A program made the position numbers and the translations under genes. The notes under the pieces were generated by a model. The model was not told where the DNA came from. It was given only the letters and a program-made list of their open reading frames with translations, and searched no databases. This document shows, one piece after another, positions 1 through 7,084 of a stretch of 17,612 nt of DNA. Location of the stretch: assembly GCA_945861915.1 (NCBI GenBank), contig CAMAWK010000023.1, forward strand, positions 1 to 17,612. Direction: 5' to 3'. The stretch's first letter is position 1. The number at the start of each line of letters is the position of its first letter. Origin of the DNA: Flavobacterium psychrophilum (lineage in GTDB: Bacteria; Bacteroidota; Bacteroidia; Flavobacteriales; Flavobacteriaceae).

Positions 1-413
1 GCAAAGCGCATTAAACCAGATACTACAATGGTTAAAGGCATAATTAATCTTGGAAAATATACTTTACCAAAAACGCCTGAATTGTCTTTGAATACAGTCG
101 CATTTTTTGACAAACATTCTGAGAAATAATTCCAAATGGTGATTCCAGACAAATAAAATGGCATATGAGGTACTCCATCTGTAGACAATTTAGCTATTTG
201 TCCAAACAAAATAACATAAATAAAGGTGGTCAAAATAGGTTGAACAAAAAACCAAACGGGTCCTAAAATAGTTTGTTTATAAAAATTAGTAAAATTTCGC
301 TTAACTAACATCAGTAGTAAATCACGATAATGCCATATTTCTTTATAATTTAAAGACCACAGTGAGTTGTCTGACTTTATCTCTTCTGTCCAAGTATTGC
401 TGGGAGTTTGCAT
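1..413 (-). CDS. ABC-2 type polysaccharide export permease, N-terminal part
   Basis: The frame is open from an ATG at 411-413 to the window edge, giving the first 137 residues; the C-terminal half lies outside. A soluble N-terminus containing LWHYRDLLL-like sequence (here EIWHYRDLLLMLVKRNFTNF) is followed by QTILGPVWFFVQPILTT and a first hydrophobic segment, then a second around FYLSGITIWNYFSECLS. This arrangement is typical of the permease subunit (Wzm/KpsM type) of ABC exporters that move lipid-linked O-antigen, capsule or teichoic-acid glycans across the inner membrane. The cognate ATPase would be expected next downstream but cannot be seen. It follows cysC after 103 bp, so it may be the fifth gene of the sulfation-linked unit or have its own promoter. 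Family assignment is from recall of closely similar Bacteroidota permeases. Confidence 0.85.
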   Translation of the reverse strand, partial: MQTPSNTWTEEIKSDNSLWSLNYKEIWHYRDLLLMLVKRNFTNFYKQTILGPVWFFVQPILTTFIYVILFGQIAKLSTDGVPHMPFYLSGITIWNYFSECLSKNATVFKDNSGVFGKVYFPRLIMPLTIVVSGLMRF

Positions 414-485
414 ATTAAAAAAGGATTTGTTTTTTTTTGAAACTAAAATTTAATTAATTGACTATTAGTTTTTTAAATTAAGATA

Positions 486-514
486 ACTACAACTGATAAA
501 AAAAAAGTTATAGT
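486..514 (-). other. Weak hairpin after cysC
   Basis: Just after the cysC stop, the minus-strand RNA can form a 9-bp stem (ACUAUAACU with AGUUGUAGU, including one U-G wobble) around a loop that contains nine U. No U-tract follows the stem, so it does not look like a normal intrinsic terminator. It might slow transcription between cysC and the ABC permease, or mean nothing. The rest of the 103-bp gap is AT-rich, with no clear promoter seen. Confidence 0.25.
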
Positions 515-516
515 AA

Positions 517-1119
517 TTAATTATCGGTATCTATTGCTAGTTTGTCTTTGATAAAAAGAATAATTCTCTGAACAGCTTCCTCTTCGCTTTCAAATTCAGT
601 TCTGATTATCATATCTGGATTTTTAGGTTTTTCATAAGGAGAATCGATACCTGTGAAATTTTTTATTTCTCCAGCCCTTGCTTTTTTATATAAGCCTTTT
701 ACATCCCTGCGCTCACATTCTTCGATTGAAGTATCTACAAAAATTTCAATAAAATCGGCTGAACCTACAATATCTTTAACCAATTTTCTGTCCACCTCCA
801 AAGGTGATACAAAAGAAGCAATAGTTACTATGCCAGAATCTATAAAAATCTTTGCAACTTCGGCAATTCTTCTCAGGTTTTCTTGTCTATCTTCGGCAGT
901 AAAAGTAAGTCCTTTGTTGATTCCTCTTCTAATATTATCGCCATCCAAAGTATAGGTTTGGAAATTTTTTTCATGTAAAACTTCTTCCAGTTTGTTGGCA
1001 ATGGTAGATTTTCCTGAACCCGAAAGTCCGGTAAACCAAATTACAAAAGAGGAGTGATTGTTTCTCTTATTTCTCATCGATCGAGTGATTGAAAAATGCT
1101 CTTCGAAAATATTGCTCAT
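517..1119 (-). CDS. cysC: Adenylyl-sulfate (APS) kinase
   Basis: CysC phosphorylates adenosine 5'-phosphosulfate with ATP to give PAPS, the donor for sulfotransferases and for sulfate reduction. The 200-residue length is normal for the stand-alone enzyme. Visible motifs are the Walker A loop GLSGSGKS (about 31-38), the APS-binding stretch LDGDNIRRGIN (58-68), the ENLRRIAEVAK helix (80-90) and FVSPL (103-107). The ATG at 1119 overlaps the stop of the upstream DUF2061 gene by 4 bp (ATGA), which suggests translational coupling. It sits in a polysaccharide cluster next to cysQ, and no cysD, cysN or cysH is visible. PAPS for glycan sulfation is therefore a more likely role than cysteine biosynthesis, although this is inferred from context. 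Confidence 0.95.
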   Translation of the reverse strand: MSNIFEEHFSITRSMRNKRNNHSSFVIWFTGLSGSGKSTIANKLEEVLHEKNFQTYTLDGDNIRRGINKGLTFTAEDRQENLRRIAEVAKIFIDSGIVTIASFVSPLEVDRKLVKDIVGSADFIEIFVDTSIEECERRDVKGLYKKARAGEIKNFTGIDSPYEKPKNPDMIIRTEFESEEEAVQRIILFIKDKLAIDTDN

Positions 1120-1550
1120 AAACTTATTTTTTCAGTTTTGGATAAACCAAATCTTGATTTATACCAAACTCGTTCGTGTAAATAATATAAAATGATTTTT
1201 GTGATAACTTCAAAACTAGCTATTTTAAACCCAATCAAAGGATTTCCGGAAATTAACCAAGCCAAAAGCATGGTGTCTAACGAACCGAAAAATCGCCAAG
1301 AAATGGATTTGGCTAAATGGCGTTTGTGACTCTCCAGTACTTTTCCGTCTTTTGATAAATTAAGATTGAACCATAGTCTTTCGTGAAAATAATACAACAC
1401 TAATTTTGTTACTACTTCTGACAATCCTACTTTGAAACCAATCATAGGATCTCCTGAAACTAGCCAAGCTAAAAGTGTGGTATCAATAGTTCCAACTATT
1501 CTCCAAGTAATTGCTTTTGCAATATGTCGCTTTCGAGAATTATCGCTCAT
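1116..1550 (-). CDS. Membrane protein with two tandem DUF2061 domains
   Basis: This 144-residue protein consists almost entirely of two copies of the same roughly 55-residue unit, at residues 7-61 and 76-130. By eye, 34 of the 55 aligned positions are identical. Each unit begins KRHxAKxIxWR, continues through G-x-x-DT, the hydrophobic segment LLAWLxSG and IGFK, and ends in a second amphipathic segment finishing YYxHERxW. I recognise the unit as DUF2061 (no known function). Each copy probably contributes two membrane helices, four in total. The gene overlaps cysQ upstream by 11 bp and cysC downstream by 4 bp, so it is locked between the enzyme that makes PAPS and the enzyme that removes PAP. 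That supports a role tied to sulfate-donor metabolism, but no activity can be read from the sequence. Confidence 0.88.
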   Translation of the reverse strand: MSDNSRKRHIAKAITWRIVGTIDTTLLAWLVSGDPMIGFKVGLSEVVTKLVLYYFHERLWFNLNLSKDGKVLESHKRHLAKSISWRFFGSLDTMLLAWLISGNPLIGFKIASFEVITKIILYYLHERVWYKSRFGLSKTEKISL

Positions 1551-2340
1551 TAGAAACTAAAAAAAAGGAATTTAAGAGATTTTCTTTGTTGTATTGCATT
1601 TGCAAACCTGTACTGTTATCAATCACTTTTAGCCCTGTTGCGCTACAAATAGCTTGACCTGCCGCTGTGTCCCATTCCATTGTTGGTGCAAATCTGGGAT
1701 AAATATCTGCACTTCCTTCGGCAACTAAACAAAACTTTAGAGAGCTTCCTTTGGAAACCATTTCTATTTCTTTGTTTGATACTTGCTTTACATTTACTAC
1801 AAAATCCAAAGTATCCTGATTCATATGAGATCTACTGCCTACTATCCGAATTACGCTAGAATCAATTTGTGGAACTATTTCATTAGCTGAATTTAAAATA
1901 TCTGAGATAGAACAATTTGAATAATCAATACTGATTTTGTAGGCTTTTTGTTGAGATACGTCGCCAAAATAAAGAACTCCTGTTGCTGGAACATAGATTA
2001 CCCCAAATTCGGGTAAACCGTTTTTAACCAAGGCAATATTTACTGTAAACTCACCATTTTTTTTCGCAAACTCTTTAGTTCCATCTAATGGATCTACAAT
2101 CCAGCAAGACGTCCAATTTTTTCGATTTGAATACGGAACTTCTTTATTTTCTTCGCTAATTATAGGAATATTTGTTTTAGATAAATACTCCATTATCACA
2201 TTGTTGGCTACAGTATCAGCTTCGGTCAGTGGAGAATTATCATTTTTGAAATCAATTTGAAAATCTTTTTCATAAATTTCCATAATCACTTTCCCAGCAG
2301 CAATAGAAGCCTCAATTGCTAAAATATAATTGTTATTCAT
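1540..2340 (-). CDS. cysQ: 3'(2'),5'-bisphosphate nucleotidase CysQ
   Basis: CysQ removes the 3'-phosphate of PAP, the inhibitory by-product of sulfotransferase or PAPS-reductase reactions, giving AMP. The protein has 266 residues, normal for this member of the inositol-monophosphatase superfamily. The metal-binding motifs are all present: TEAD (39-42), SEE (62-64), DPLDGT (83-88) and WDTAAGQ (223-229). DPLDGTKEF, with Lys-Glu-Phe after the core, is typical of CysQ rather than of inositol monophosphatases. Its ATG shares one base with the TAA of the upstream dehydrogenase gene (TAATG), and its 3' end overlaps the DUF2061 gene by 11 bp. Together with cysC it forms a PAPS make-and-recycle pair inside a polysaccharide locus. 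Confidence 0.94.
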   Translation of the reverse strand: MNNNYILAIEASIAAGKVIMEIYEKDFQIDFKNDNSPLTEADTVANNVIMEYLSKTNIPIISEENKEVPYSNRKNWTSCWIVDPLDGTKEFAKKNGEFTVNIALVKNGLPEFGVIYVPATGVLYFGDVSQQKAYKISIDYSNCSISDILNSANEIVPQIDSSVIRIVGSRSHMNQDTLDFVVNVKQVSNKEIEMVSKGSSLKFCLVAEGSADIYPRFAPTMEWDTAAGQAICSATGLKVIDNSTGLQMQYNKENLLNSFFLVSNER

Positions 2341-3623
2341 TATAACCTTCCATCAGATTTATTGCCCAAAATACCTTTTACATCATATAACAAACTGGTA
2401 GTTTTTTGCAATTGTGATAAATCTAAGCCAAGGAATTCTTGGTGGGCTACGCCTAAAACCAGCACATCATATTTTTGTTGAGGCAATGTATTTGTGGTCG
2501 TCAAATTATATTCATGTTGAACCTCTTCTGGATTTGCCCAAGGATCAAAGATGCTAACTTCTATTCCGTAGTCGGTTAAAGCAGCAATAACGTCTACAAT
2601 TTTGGTGTTTCTAACATCAGGACAATTTTCTTTAAAAGTGATTCCTAACATCAAAAGATTAGCACCATTTACAACGATTCCCTTTTTAATCATTAGCTTA
2701 ACAATTTGCGAAGCAACATATTCGCCCATACTATCATTCAATCTTCTTCCAGCTAAAATAATTTCGGGATGATAGCCATATTCTTGCGCTCTTTGAGCCA
2801 AATAATAAGGGTCAACTCCTATACAATGTCCGCCAACTAAACCTGGTTTAAAAGGAAGAAAATTCCATTTTGTTCCTGCAGCCGCTAACACATCGTGAGT
2901 GTCTATATTCATCAAATTGAATATTTTAGCGAGTTCGTTTACGAAAGCAATATTTATATCTCTTTGAGAATTTTCAATTACTTTGGCAGCTTCAGCCACT
3001 TTAATTGTTGGTGCTAAATGAGTTCCTGCGGTAATAACTGACAAGTATAAATCATTTACTTTCTGTCCAATTTCTGGAGTTGAACCAGATGTTACTTTCA
3101 AAATCTTTTCAACTGTATGCTCTTTATCTCCCGGATTGATTCTTTCTGGCGAATAACCTGCAAAAAAATCAACATTGAATTTTAATCCGGAAACTCTTTC
3201 TAAAACTGGAATACATTCCTCCTCAGTTACACCTGGATAAACTGTTGATTCATAAATAACAATATCCCCTTTTTTAAGTACTTTCCCAACCGTTTCACTA
3301 GACTTATACAAAGGTGTCAAATCAGGACGATTGTTTTTATCTACGGGAGTTGGAACTGTTACGATATAATAATTACAATCTGCAATATCATTTAAATCAG
3401 CACTACAATATAAACCAATACTAGTATCTGATTTTTCTAATAATACTTTTTGAAGCGTTTGAGAATCAATTTCGAGAGTCGTATCAATCCCTTTTTTTAA
3501 TGAAGCTATTCTTCCTTGATTAATATCAAACCCAACTACTGCATGTTTTGTAGCAAAAAGTCTAGCAAGTGGCAAACCAACATAACCTAATCCTATAACA
3601 GCAATTTTTTTATCTATTTCCAT
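2340..3623 (-). CDS. tviB: UDP-N-acetylhexosamine 6-dehydrogenase (TviB/WbpO family)
   Basis: This enzyme oxidises C6 of a UDP-HexNAc twice with NAD+ to give the uronic acid. The 427-residue protein has the N-terminal Rossmann loop GLGYVGLP (11-18), TVPTPVD (89-95), the ESTVYPG segment (125-131), and GGHCIGVDPYYL (264-275) with the catalytic Cys267. A C-terminal UDP-binding domain contains GITFKENCPDVRNTK. This GGHCIGVDPYY form marks the HexNAc-dehydrogenase branch (TviB, WbpO, CapL, WecC) rather than UDP-glucose dehydrogenase. The exact substrate, UDP-GlcNAc or UDP-GalNAc, cannot be decided by eye; the WbpP/TviC-like epimerase elsewhere in the window could interconvert either precursor or product. 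It is the first gene of the second transcription unit, after a long leader, and its stop overlaps the cysQ start by one base. Confidence 0.9.
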   Translation of the reverse strand: MEIDKKIAVIGLGYVGLPLARLFATKHAVVGFDINQGRIASLKKGIDTTLEIDSQTLQKVLLEKSDTSIGLYCSADLNDIADCNYYIVTVPTPVDKNNRPDLTPLYKSSETVGKVLKKGDIVIYESTVYPGVTEEECIPVLERVSGLKFNVDFFAGYSPERINPGDKEHTVEKILKVTSGSTPEIGQKVNDLYLSVITAGTHLAPTIKVAEAAKVIENSQRDINIAFVNELAKIFNLMNIDTHDVLAAAGTKWNFLPFKPGLVGGHCIGVDPYYLAQRAQEYGYHPEIILAGRRLNDSMGEYVASQIVKLMIKKGIVVNGANLLMLGITFKENCPDVRNTKIVDVIAALTDYGIEVSIFDPWANPEEVQHEYNLTTTNTLPQQKYDVLVLGVAHQEFLGLDLSQLQKTTSLLYDVKGILGNKSDGRL

Positions 3624-3921
3624 TTTAATTCAAATATTATTATTTTCCGTAACAACCTTTCACGGCTTCGCCGCTCCAACTCACATTATAAGTTGAAAAA
3701 AAAGGTCTTTTGGGGCGTAAATATAACATAAATATGATTTGTTAACATTATAGTTTTATTAACATTTGACAAATATTTTTTTAAAATAAAAGGAAATTTA
3801 AGACTGTTTAAGCCATTTTTATGGGATGTTTAAATATCTTATTCTTTGCTGTTTTCAACACATTACATTTATAACTTATTGAATAGTATGATTTTTTGTA
3901 CAGTAGGTTTTAAACTATAGA
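3624..3921 (-). promoter_or_regulatory. Long AT-rich leader of the tviB-cysQ-cysC unit
   Basis: No coding sequence fills this stretch of about 300 bp between the candidate promoter at 3922-3929 and the dehydrogenase start. It is very AT-rich except for a GC-rich block at 3655-3720. It also holds a direct repeat TTAACATT at 3742-3749 and 3759-3766, spaced 17 bp start to start, which could be an operator. The leader's length is compatible with transcript-level control, for example by the UpxY-like protein encoded just upstream, but that is inference. Confidence 0.4.
3655..3706 (-). promoter_or_regulatory. Possible three-way-junction RNA structure in the leader
   Basis: In minus-strand RNA, ACCUUU (complement of 3701-3706) can pair with AAAGGU (3655-3660). 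Inside that stem are a CAACU/AGUUG hairpin (3691-3695 with 3677-3681) and a short GC hairpin GCGGC-GAA-GCCGU (3670-3674 with 3662-3666). The block is much richer in GC than its surroundings and ends 31 bp before the start codon. It matches no riboswitch class that I recognise and could equally be a dispersed genomic repeat. Confidence 0.35.
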
Positions 3922-3949
3922 CAAAAGTACCTATTGAGTACAATTCAAA
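3922..3949 (-). promoter_or_regulatory. Candidate Bacteroidota-type promoter
   Basis: On the minus strand TACTTTTG (3922-3929) fits the -7 consensus TAnnTTTG, and TTTG (3946-3949) fits the -33 element. The spacing is 16 bp, slightly shorter than the usual 17-23. It sits directly downstream of the rfbB terminator, where a new transcription unit would be expected to start. Confidence 0.4.
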
Positions 3950-3989
3950 AAAAATAACATCCTTAATAAAGGAAATTAAGAATGTTATT
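3946..3989 (-). terminator. Intrinsic terminator after rfbB
   Basis: The minus-strand RNA forms a 14-bp stem: arm AAUAACAUUCUUAA (3976-3989) pairs with UUAAGGAUGUUAUU (3953-3966) around a 9-nt loop (3967-3975). Eight U follow the stem closely. The only non-Watson-Crick pair is a U-G wobble on this strand, which would be an A-C mismatch on the other, so the structure favours the minus strand. It should end the wza-to-rfbB transcript. Confidence 0.8.
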
Positions 3990-4009
3990 AAAAGGTTAAT
4001 TTATCATCC

Positions 4010-4045
4010 TTTAAAACAAGCAATTCTACTTAAACTTGTTTTAAA
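4010..4045. repeat. Perfect 11-bp inverted repeat downstream of rfbB
   Basis: TTTAAAACAAG (4010-4020) is matched by its exact reverse complement at 4035-4045, with a 14-nt loop. It lies between the rfbB stop and the U-rich terminator. No U-run follows on the minus strand, so it may be an accessory 3' stabilising stem rather than a terminator. Confidence 0.4.
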
Positions 4046-4075
4046 AAAGAAAAAACAGTAAATTTTGTAAATTTT

Positions 4076-5122
4076 CTAAGAATATTGTTTTTTGTAGTAG
4101 GTTGTATACTCCCCTGAAGTAACATTATTTAACCAATCCTGATTTTCAAGATACCAGTCAATAGTAATTTCTAAACCTTGTTCAAAAGTTACCGACGGAT
4201 GCCATCCTAAGGCTGCATTTATTTTATTGGCATCAATTGCATAACGTAAATCGTGTCCTGGTCTGTCTTTTACATACGTAATTAATTGAGCTGATTCGCC
4301 TGAAGTTCTACCTAACTTGGTATCCATAATTTGACATAAAACTTTTACCAAATCAATATTTTTCCATTCATTAAATCCACCAATATTATATGTTTCGTGG
4401 TTTTTTCCTTGATGAAAAACTAAGTCAATTGCAATCGCGTGATCTTTTACAAATAACCAATCCCGAGTATAATTTCCATCTCCATAAACTGGAAGTGGCT
4501 TATTATTAATGATATTATTAATAAACAACGGAATCAACTTTTCTGGAAAGTGATTTGGCCCGTAATTATTGGAACAATTAGTAATAACATAAGGCAAGCC
4601 ATAGGTTTCGCCATACGCACGTACAAAATGATCGGAACTCGCTTTTGAAGCAGAATAAGGAGAATTTGGGTCGTAAGTAGTCGTTTCAGTAAACAAACCT
4701 TCAGCTCCTAATGACCCATAAACCTCATCAGTACTCACATGATAAAATAGTTTTCCGTCCCTGTTATTTGCCCACTGTTTTCTGGCGGCATTCAATAAAT
4801 TAACAGTTCCAATTACGTTCGTTTTCACGAAAGCCATTGGATCTTCAATAGATCGATCGACATGTGATTCTGCTGCCAAATGAATAACACCTTCAAATTC
4901 AAACTTTTGAAACAAATTTGATATAAATAATTCGTCAGTAATATCTCCTTTTACAAAAGTATAATTGGGTTCATTTTCAATATCAACTAAATTTTCTAGA
5001 TTCCCCGCATAAGTTAAAGCATCTAAATTGACAATATTGTAGTTACTATATTGAGTTACAAATCGTCTTACAACGTGTGACCCTATAAAACCAGCACCGC
5101 CAGTTATTAAAATATTTTTAAT
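4076..5122 (-). CDS. rfbB: dTDP-glucose 4,6-dehydratase with an apparent ATT start
   Basis: RfbB (RmlB) converts dTDP-glucose to dTDP-4-keto-6-deoxyglucose, the entry point to dTDP-rhamnose and other 6-deoxysugars. Read from ATT at 5120-5122 it gives 348 residues, the usual family length, starting (M)[15 protein letters not shown] with the NAD-binding motif at 8-14. Catalytic TDE (about 131-133) and the YSASK pair Tyr156/Lys160 are present. The frame is continuous, with no frameshift. However, between the in-frame stop at 5150-5152 and a TTG at 4913-4915 there is no ATG, GTG or TTG. A start at that TTG would delete the nucleotide-binding fold, so ATT exactly where family members have ATG is the best choice. 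It lies 16 bp after the upxY stop. The partners rfbA, rfbC and rfbD are not in the window. Confidence 0.88.
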   Translation of the reverse strand: MKNILITGGAGFIGSHVVRRFVTQYSNYNIVNLDALTYAGNLENLVDIENEPNYTFVKGDITDELFISNLFQKFEFEGVIHLAAESHVDRSIEDPMAFVKTNVIGTVNLLNAARKQWANNRDGKLFYHVSTDEVYGSLGAEGLFTETTTYDPNSPYSASKASSDHFVRAYGETYGLPYVITNCSNNYGPNHFPEKLIPLFINNIINNKPLPVYGDGNYTRDWLFVKDHAIAIDLVFHQGKNHETYNIGGFNEWKNIDLVKVLCQIMDTKLGRTSGESAQLITYVKDRPGHDLRYAIDANKINAALGWHPSVTFEQGLEITIDWYLENQDWLNNVTSGEYTTYYKKQYS

Positions 5123-5138
5123 AAAAATTATTATTGAT

Positions 5139-5678
5139 TTAAACTGTTTCTATGGAATTACTTGTTCCTTTTATATTCATTTTTAGTACACAACCTAACG
5201 ATTCTAAAACCAATAAATAATGGCTTTTATTCACTTCTTGTACAATCGCTTCCTGACTTGAAAAAGGACCAGAAGCTACTTTAATTTTATCGCCCACTTG
5301 ATAAGGAACCACCGAAACATTTTCTGAATTGGATGATCCAAGCCATTTTTTTATAGTTTCAATTTCTTCTTCTCTAACAATGGCTGGTTTACCCAACCAA
5401 AACAAATAACGAACTACTCCTGACGACAAAAATGCTAAATCCCTTTCAGATTCTTCTAAATGAACAAAAACATACGAATTAAAAAGAGGCACTACTACCT
5501 TTTTTTTCCTATCAGACCATTGCCGAATCTGAGTAATTAATGGACAATAACATTCGATTGCTTTTTCTTTAAGTTGCTCGGCTACTTTTTTTTCCCATTT
5601 AGGCTTTGTGTATACAACGTACCAATTCTTTTTTTTAACATTAAAAGTAGACAATTCATCAGAGACAATAACATCCAT
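5139..5678 (-). CDS. UpxY family transcription antiterminator (NusG-like)
   Basis: This 179-residue protein belongs to the NusG/RfaH paralogues that Bacteroidota use to let RNA polymerase read through capsule operons. A NusG N-terminal domain starts at about residue 17 with NWYVVYTKPKWEKKVAEQL and continues through ECYCPLITQIRQWSDRKKK, VPLFNSYVFV and a KOW-like C-terminal segment (YQVGDKIKVASGPFSSQEAIVQEV). WYVVYTKPKWEKKV and the WSDRKKK-x-VPLFNSYVFV block are characteristic of UpxY. It starts 3 bp after ugd ends. Known UpxY genes usually lead their capsule operon, whereas this one is near the end of its transcript, just before rfbB, a terminator and a second structured leader. Which transcript it acts on cannot be told from the sequence. 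Confidence 0.9.
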   Translation of the reverse strand: MDVIVSDELSTFNVKKKNWYVVYTKPKWEKKVAEQLKEKAIECYCPLITQIRQWSDRKKKVVVPLFNSYVFVHLEESERDLAFLSSGVVRYLFWLGKPAIVREEEIETIKKWLGSSNSENVSVVPYQVGDKIKVASGPFSSQEAIVQEVNKSHYLLVLESLGCVLKMNIKGTSNSIETV

Positions 5679-5681
5679 AAT

Positions 5682-7073
5682 TTAAGAACCTATCGCTTGA
5701 TAAACAAATCCAATTTCCTTCATTTTTGATTCGTTTAGAATATTTCTACCGTCAAAAATAAAGGCTGGTTTTTGCATAATATCATATATTTTTTTCCAAT
5801 CGTAATCCTTAAATTCATCCCATTCGGTTAGTATGGCTATTGCATGAGCATTTTTACAAGTTTCATAAGGATCTTCAAATGATTTTATGAAACTAGCATT
5901 ATTTTCGGGTAATCTTGATTGTAAATAATCCAAATCTGCTAGGATTTTTTTATGAGAAACTTTAGGGTCATACACCGCAATTTTCGCTTGTTCATATATC
6001 AAATCGTCAGCAACATAAATAGCTGCTGATTCTCTGGTGTCGTTGGTGTCTTTCTTGAAAGCCCAACCTAAAAATGCGATTTTTTTATCAGCAACTGTAT
6101 TGTAAAGTGTTTTTACAATGGTATTTGAAAAACGCTTTTTTTGATGGTCATTCATAATAATAACCTGCTCCCAATAATCTGCCACTTCATTTAATCCGTA
6201 AGACTTTGCGATATAAACTAAATTTAAAATATCCTTCTGAAAACAAGAACCTCCAAAACCAACAGACGCTTTCAGAAATTTTGGACCAATTCTACTATCC
6301 ATTCCTATTGCTTTGGCGACTTCATTAATATTAGCACCTGTTTTTTCACAAAGTTCCGATAATGCATTTATCGATGAAATTCTTTGTGCCAAAAAAGCAT
6401 TGGCAGTCAATTTTGACAATTCTGATGACCAAACATTAGTAGTCAAAATTCTTTCAGGAGCTACCCAATTCGAATATACATCTACCAATGATTGTATGGC
6501 ATTTTGCCCCTCTGGAGTGGTGTCTCCACCAATTAATATTCTGTCTGGGTTTAATAAATCTTCAACAGCTGTTCCTTCCGCTAAAAATTCTGGATTTGAA
6601 AGAATTTGAAACTGAACTCCATTACCTGTATTATCCAGAATACTTTTTATAGCTTCAGCTGTACGCACTGGCAAAGTAGATTTTTCTACAACAATTTTAT
6701 TTTCTTTTGCAATTCTAGCGATTTGTCTGGCGCACAATTCTATATATTTTAGATCCGCTGCCATTCCTTTTCCTTTTCCGTAGGTTTTGGTTGGCGTGTT
6801 AACAGAAATAAAAATCACTTGAGCTTCATCAATTGCTTTGTCAACTTCGGTTGAAAAAAATAAATTTTTCCCTCTTGTTTCGGCTACAATAGCGCTTAAA
6901 CCAGGTTCGTAAATTGGAATATTATTGCAATCTTTATCGTTCCATGCCGCAATTCGCTCTTCATTTAAGTCTACGACTGTAACTTGAATATGTGGACATT
7001 TTTGAGCAATAACTGCCATTGTTGGTCCACCAACGTATCCCGCTCCAATGCAACAAATTTTTGTAATTTTCAT
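5682..7073 (-). CDS. ugd: UDP-glucose 6-dehydrogenase
   Basis: The enzyme oxidises UDP-glucose to UDP-glucuronate with two NAD+. The 463-residue protein has a Rossmann loop GAGYVGGP (10-17), VNTPTKTYG (91-99), [10 protein letters not shown] (130-139), [10 protein letters not shown] (160-169) and the catalytic [10 protein letters not shown] (272-281) with Cys277. GGSCFQKD and [15 protein letters not shown] place it in the animal-like UGDH branch, which also occurs in many Bacteroidota, rather than the shorter E. coli Ugd type. It is separate in sequence from the HexNAc dehydrogenase at 2340-3623, so the locus encodes two different nucleotide-sugar oxidations. It lies 11 bp after the epimerase and 3 bp before the UpxY gene, clearly in the same operon. 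Confidence 0.93.
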   Translation of the reverse strand: MKITKICCIGAGYVGGPTMAVIAQKCPHIQVTVVDLNEERIAAWNDKDCNNIPIYEPGLSAIVAETRGKNLFFSTEVDKAIDEAQVIFISVNTPTKTYGKGKGMAADLKYIELCARQIARIAKENKIVVEKSTLPVRTAEAIKSILDNTGNGVQFQILSNPEFLAEGTAVEDLLNPDRILIGGDTTPEGQNAIQSLVDVYSNWVAPERILTTNVWSSELSKLTANAFLAQRISSINALSELCEKTGANINEVAKAIGMDSRIGPKFLKASVGFGGSCFQKDILNLVYIAKSYGLNEVADYWEQVIIMNDHQKKRFSNTIVKTLYNTVADKKIAFLGWAFKKDTNDTRESAAIYVADDLIYEQAKIAVYDPKVSHKKILADLDYLQSRLPENNASFIKSFEDPYETCKNAHAIAILTEWDEFKDYDWKKIYDIMQKPAFIFDGRNILNESKMKEIGFVYQAIGS

Positions 7074-7084
7074 TCTAATTCGTA

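Noticed and set aside
486..514. Intrinsic terminator after cysC
   Set aside because: The stem is only 9 bp with a wobble and is not followed by a U-tract; the T-run is in the loop.
653..955. Plus-strand open frame of 100 codons
   Set aside because: Antisense shadow of cysC, with no independent coding evidence.
3624..3945. JUMPstart/ops (GGCGGTAG) element for RfaH-like control in the leader
   Set aside because: The GC-rich block contains GGCGAAGCC, not the ops core, and Bacteroidota UpxY systems are not known to me to use ops.
4076..4915. Reading rfbB as a truncated 279-residue protein or as frameshifted near its 5' end
   Set aside because: Manual translation of 4916-5122 shows the same frame continuing without a stop or shift and encoding the conserved NAD-binding N-terminus; only the start codon is unusual.
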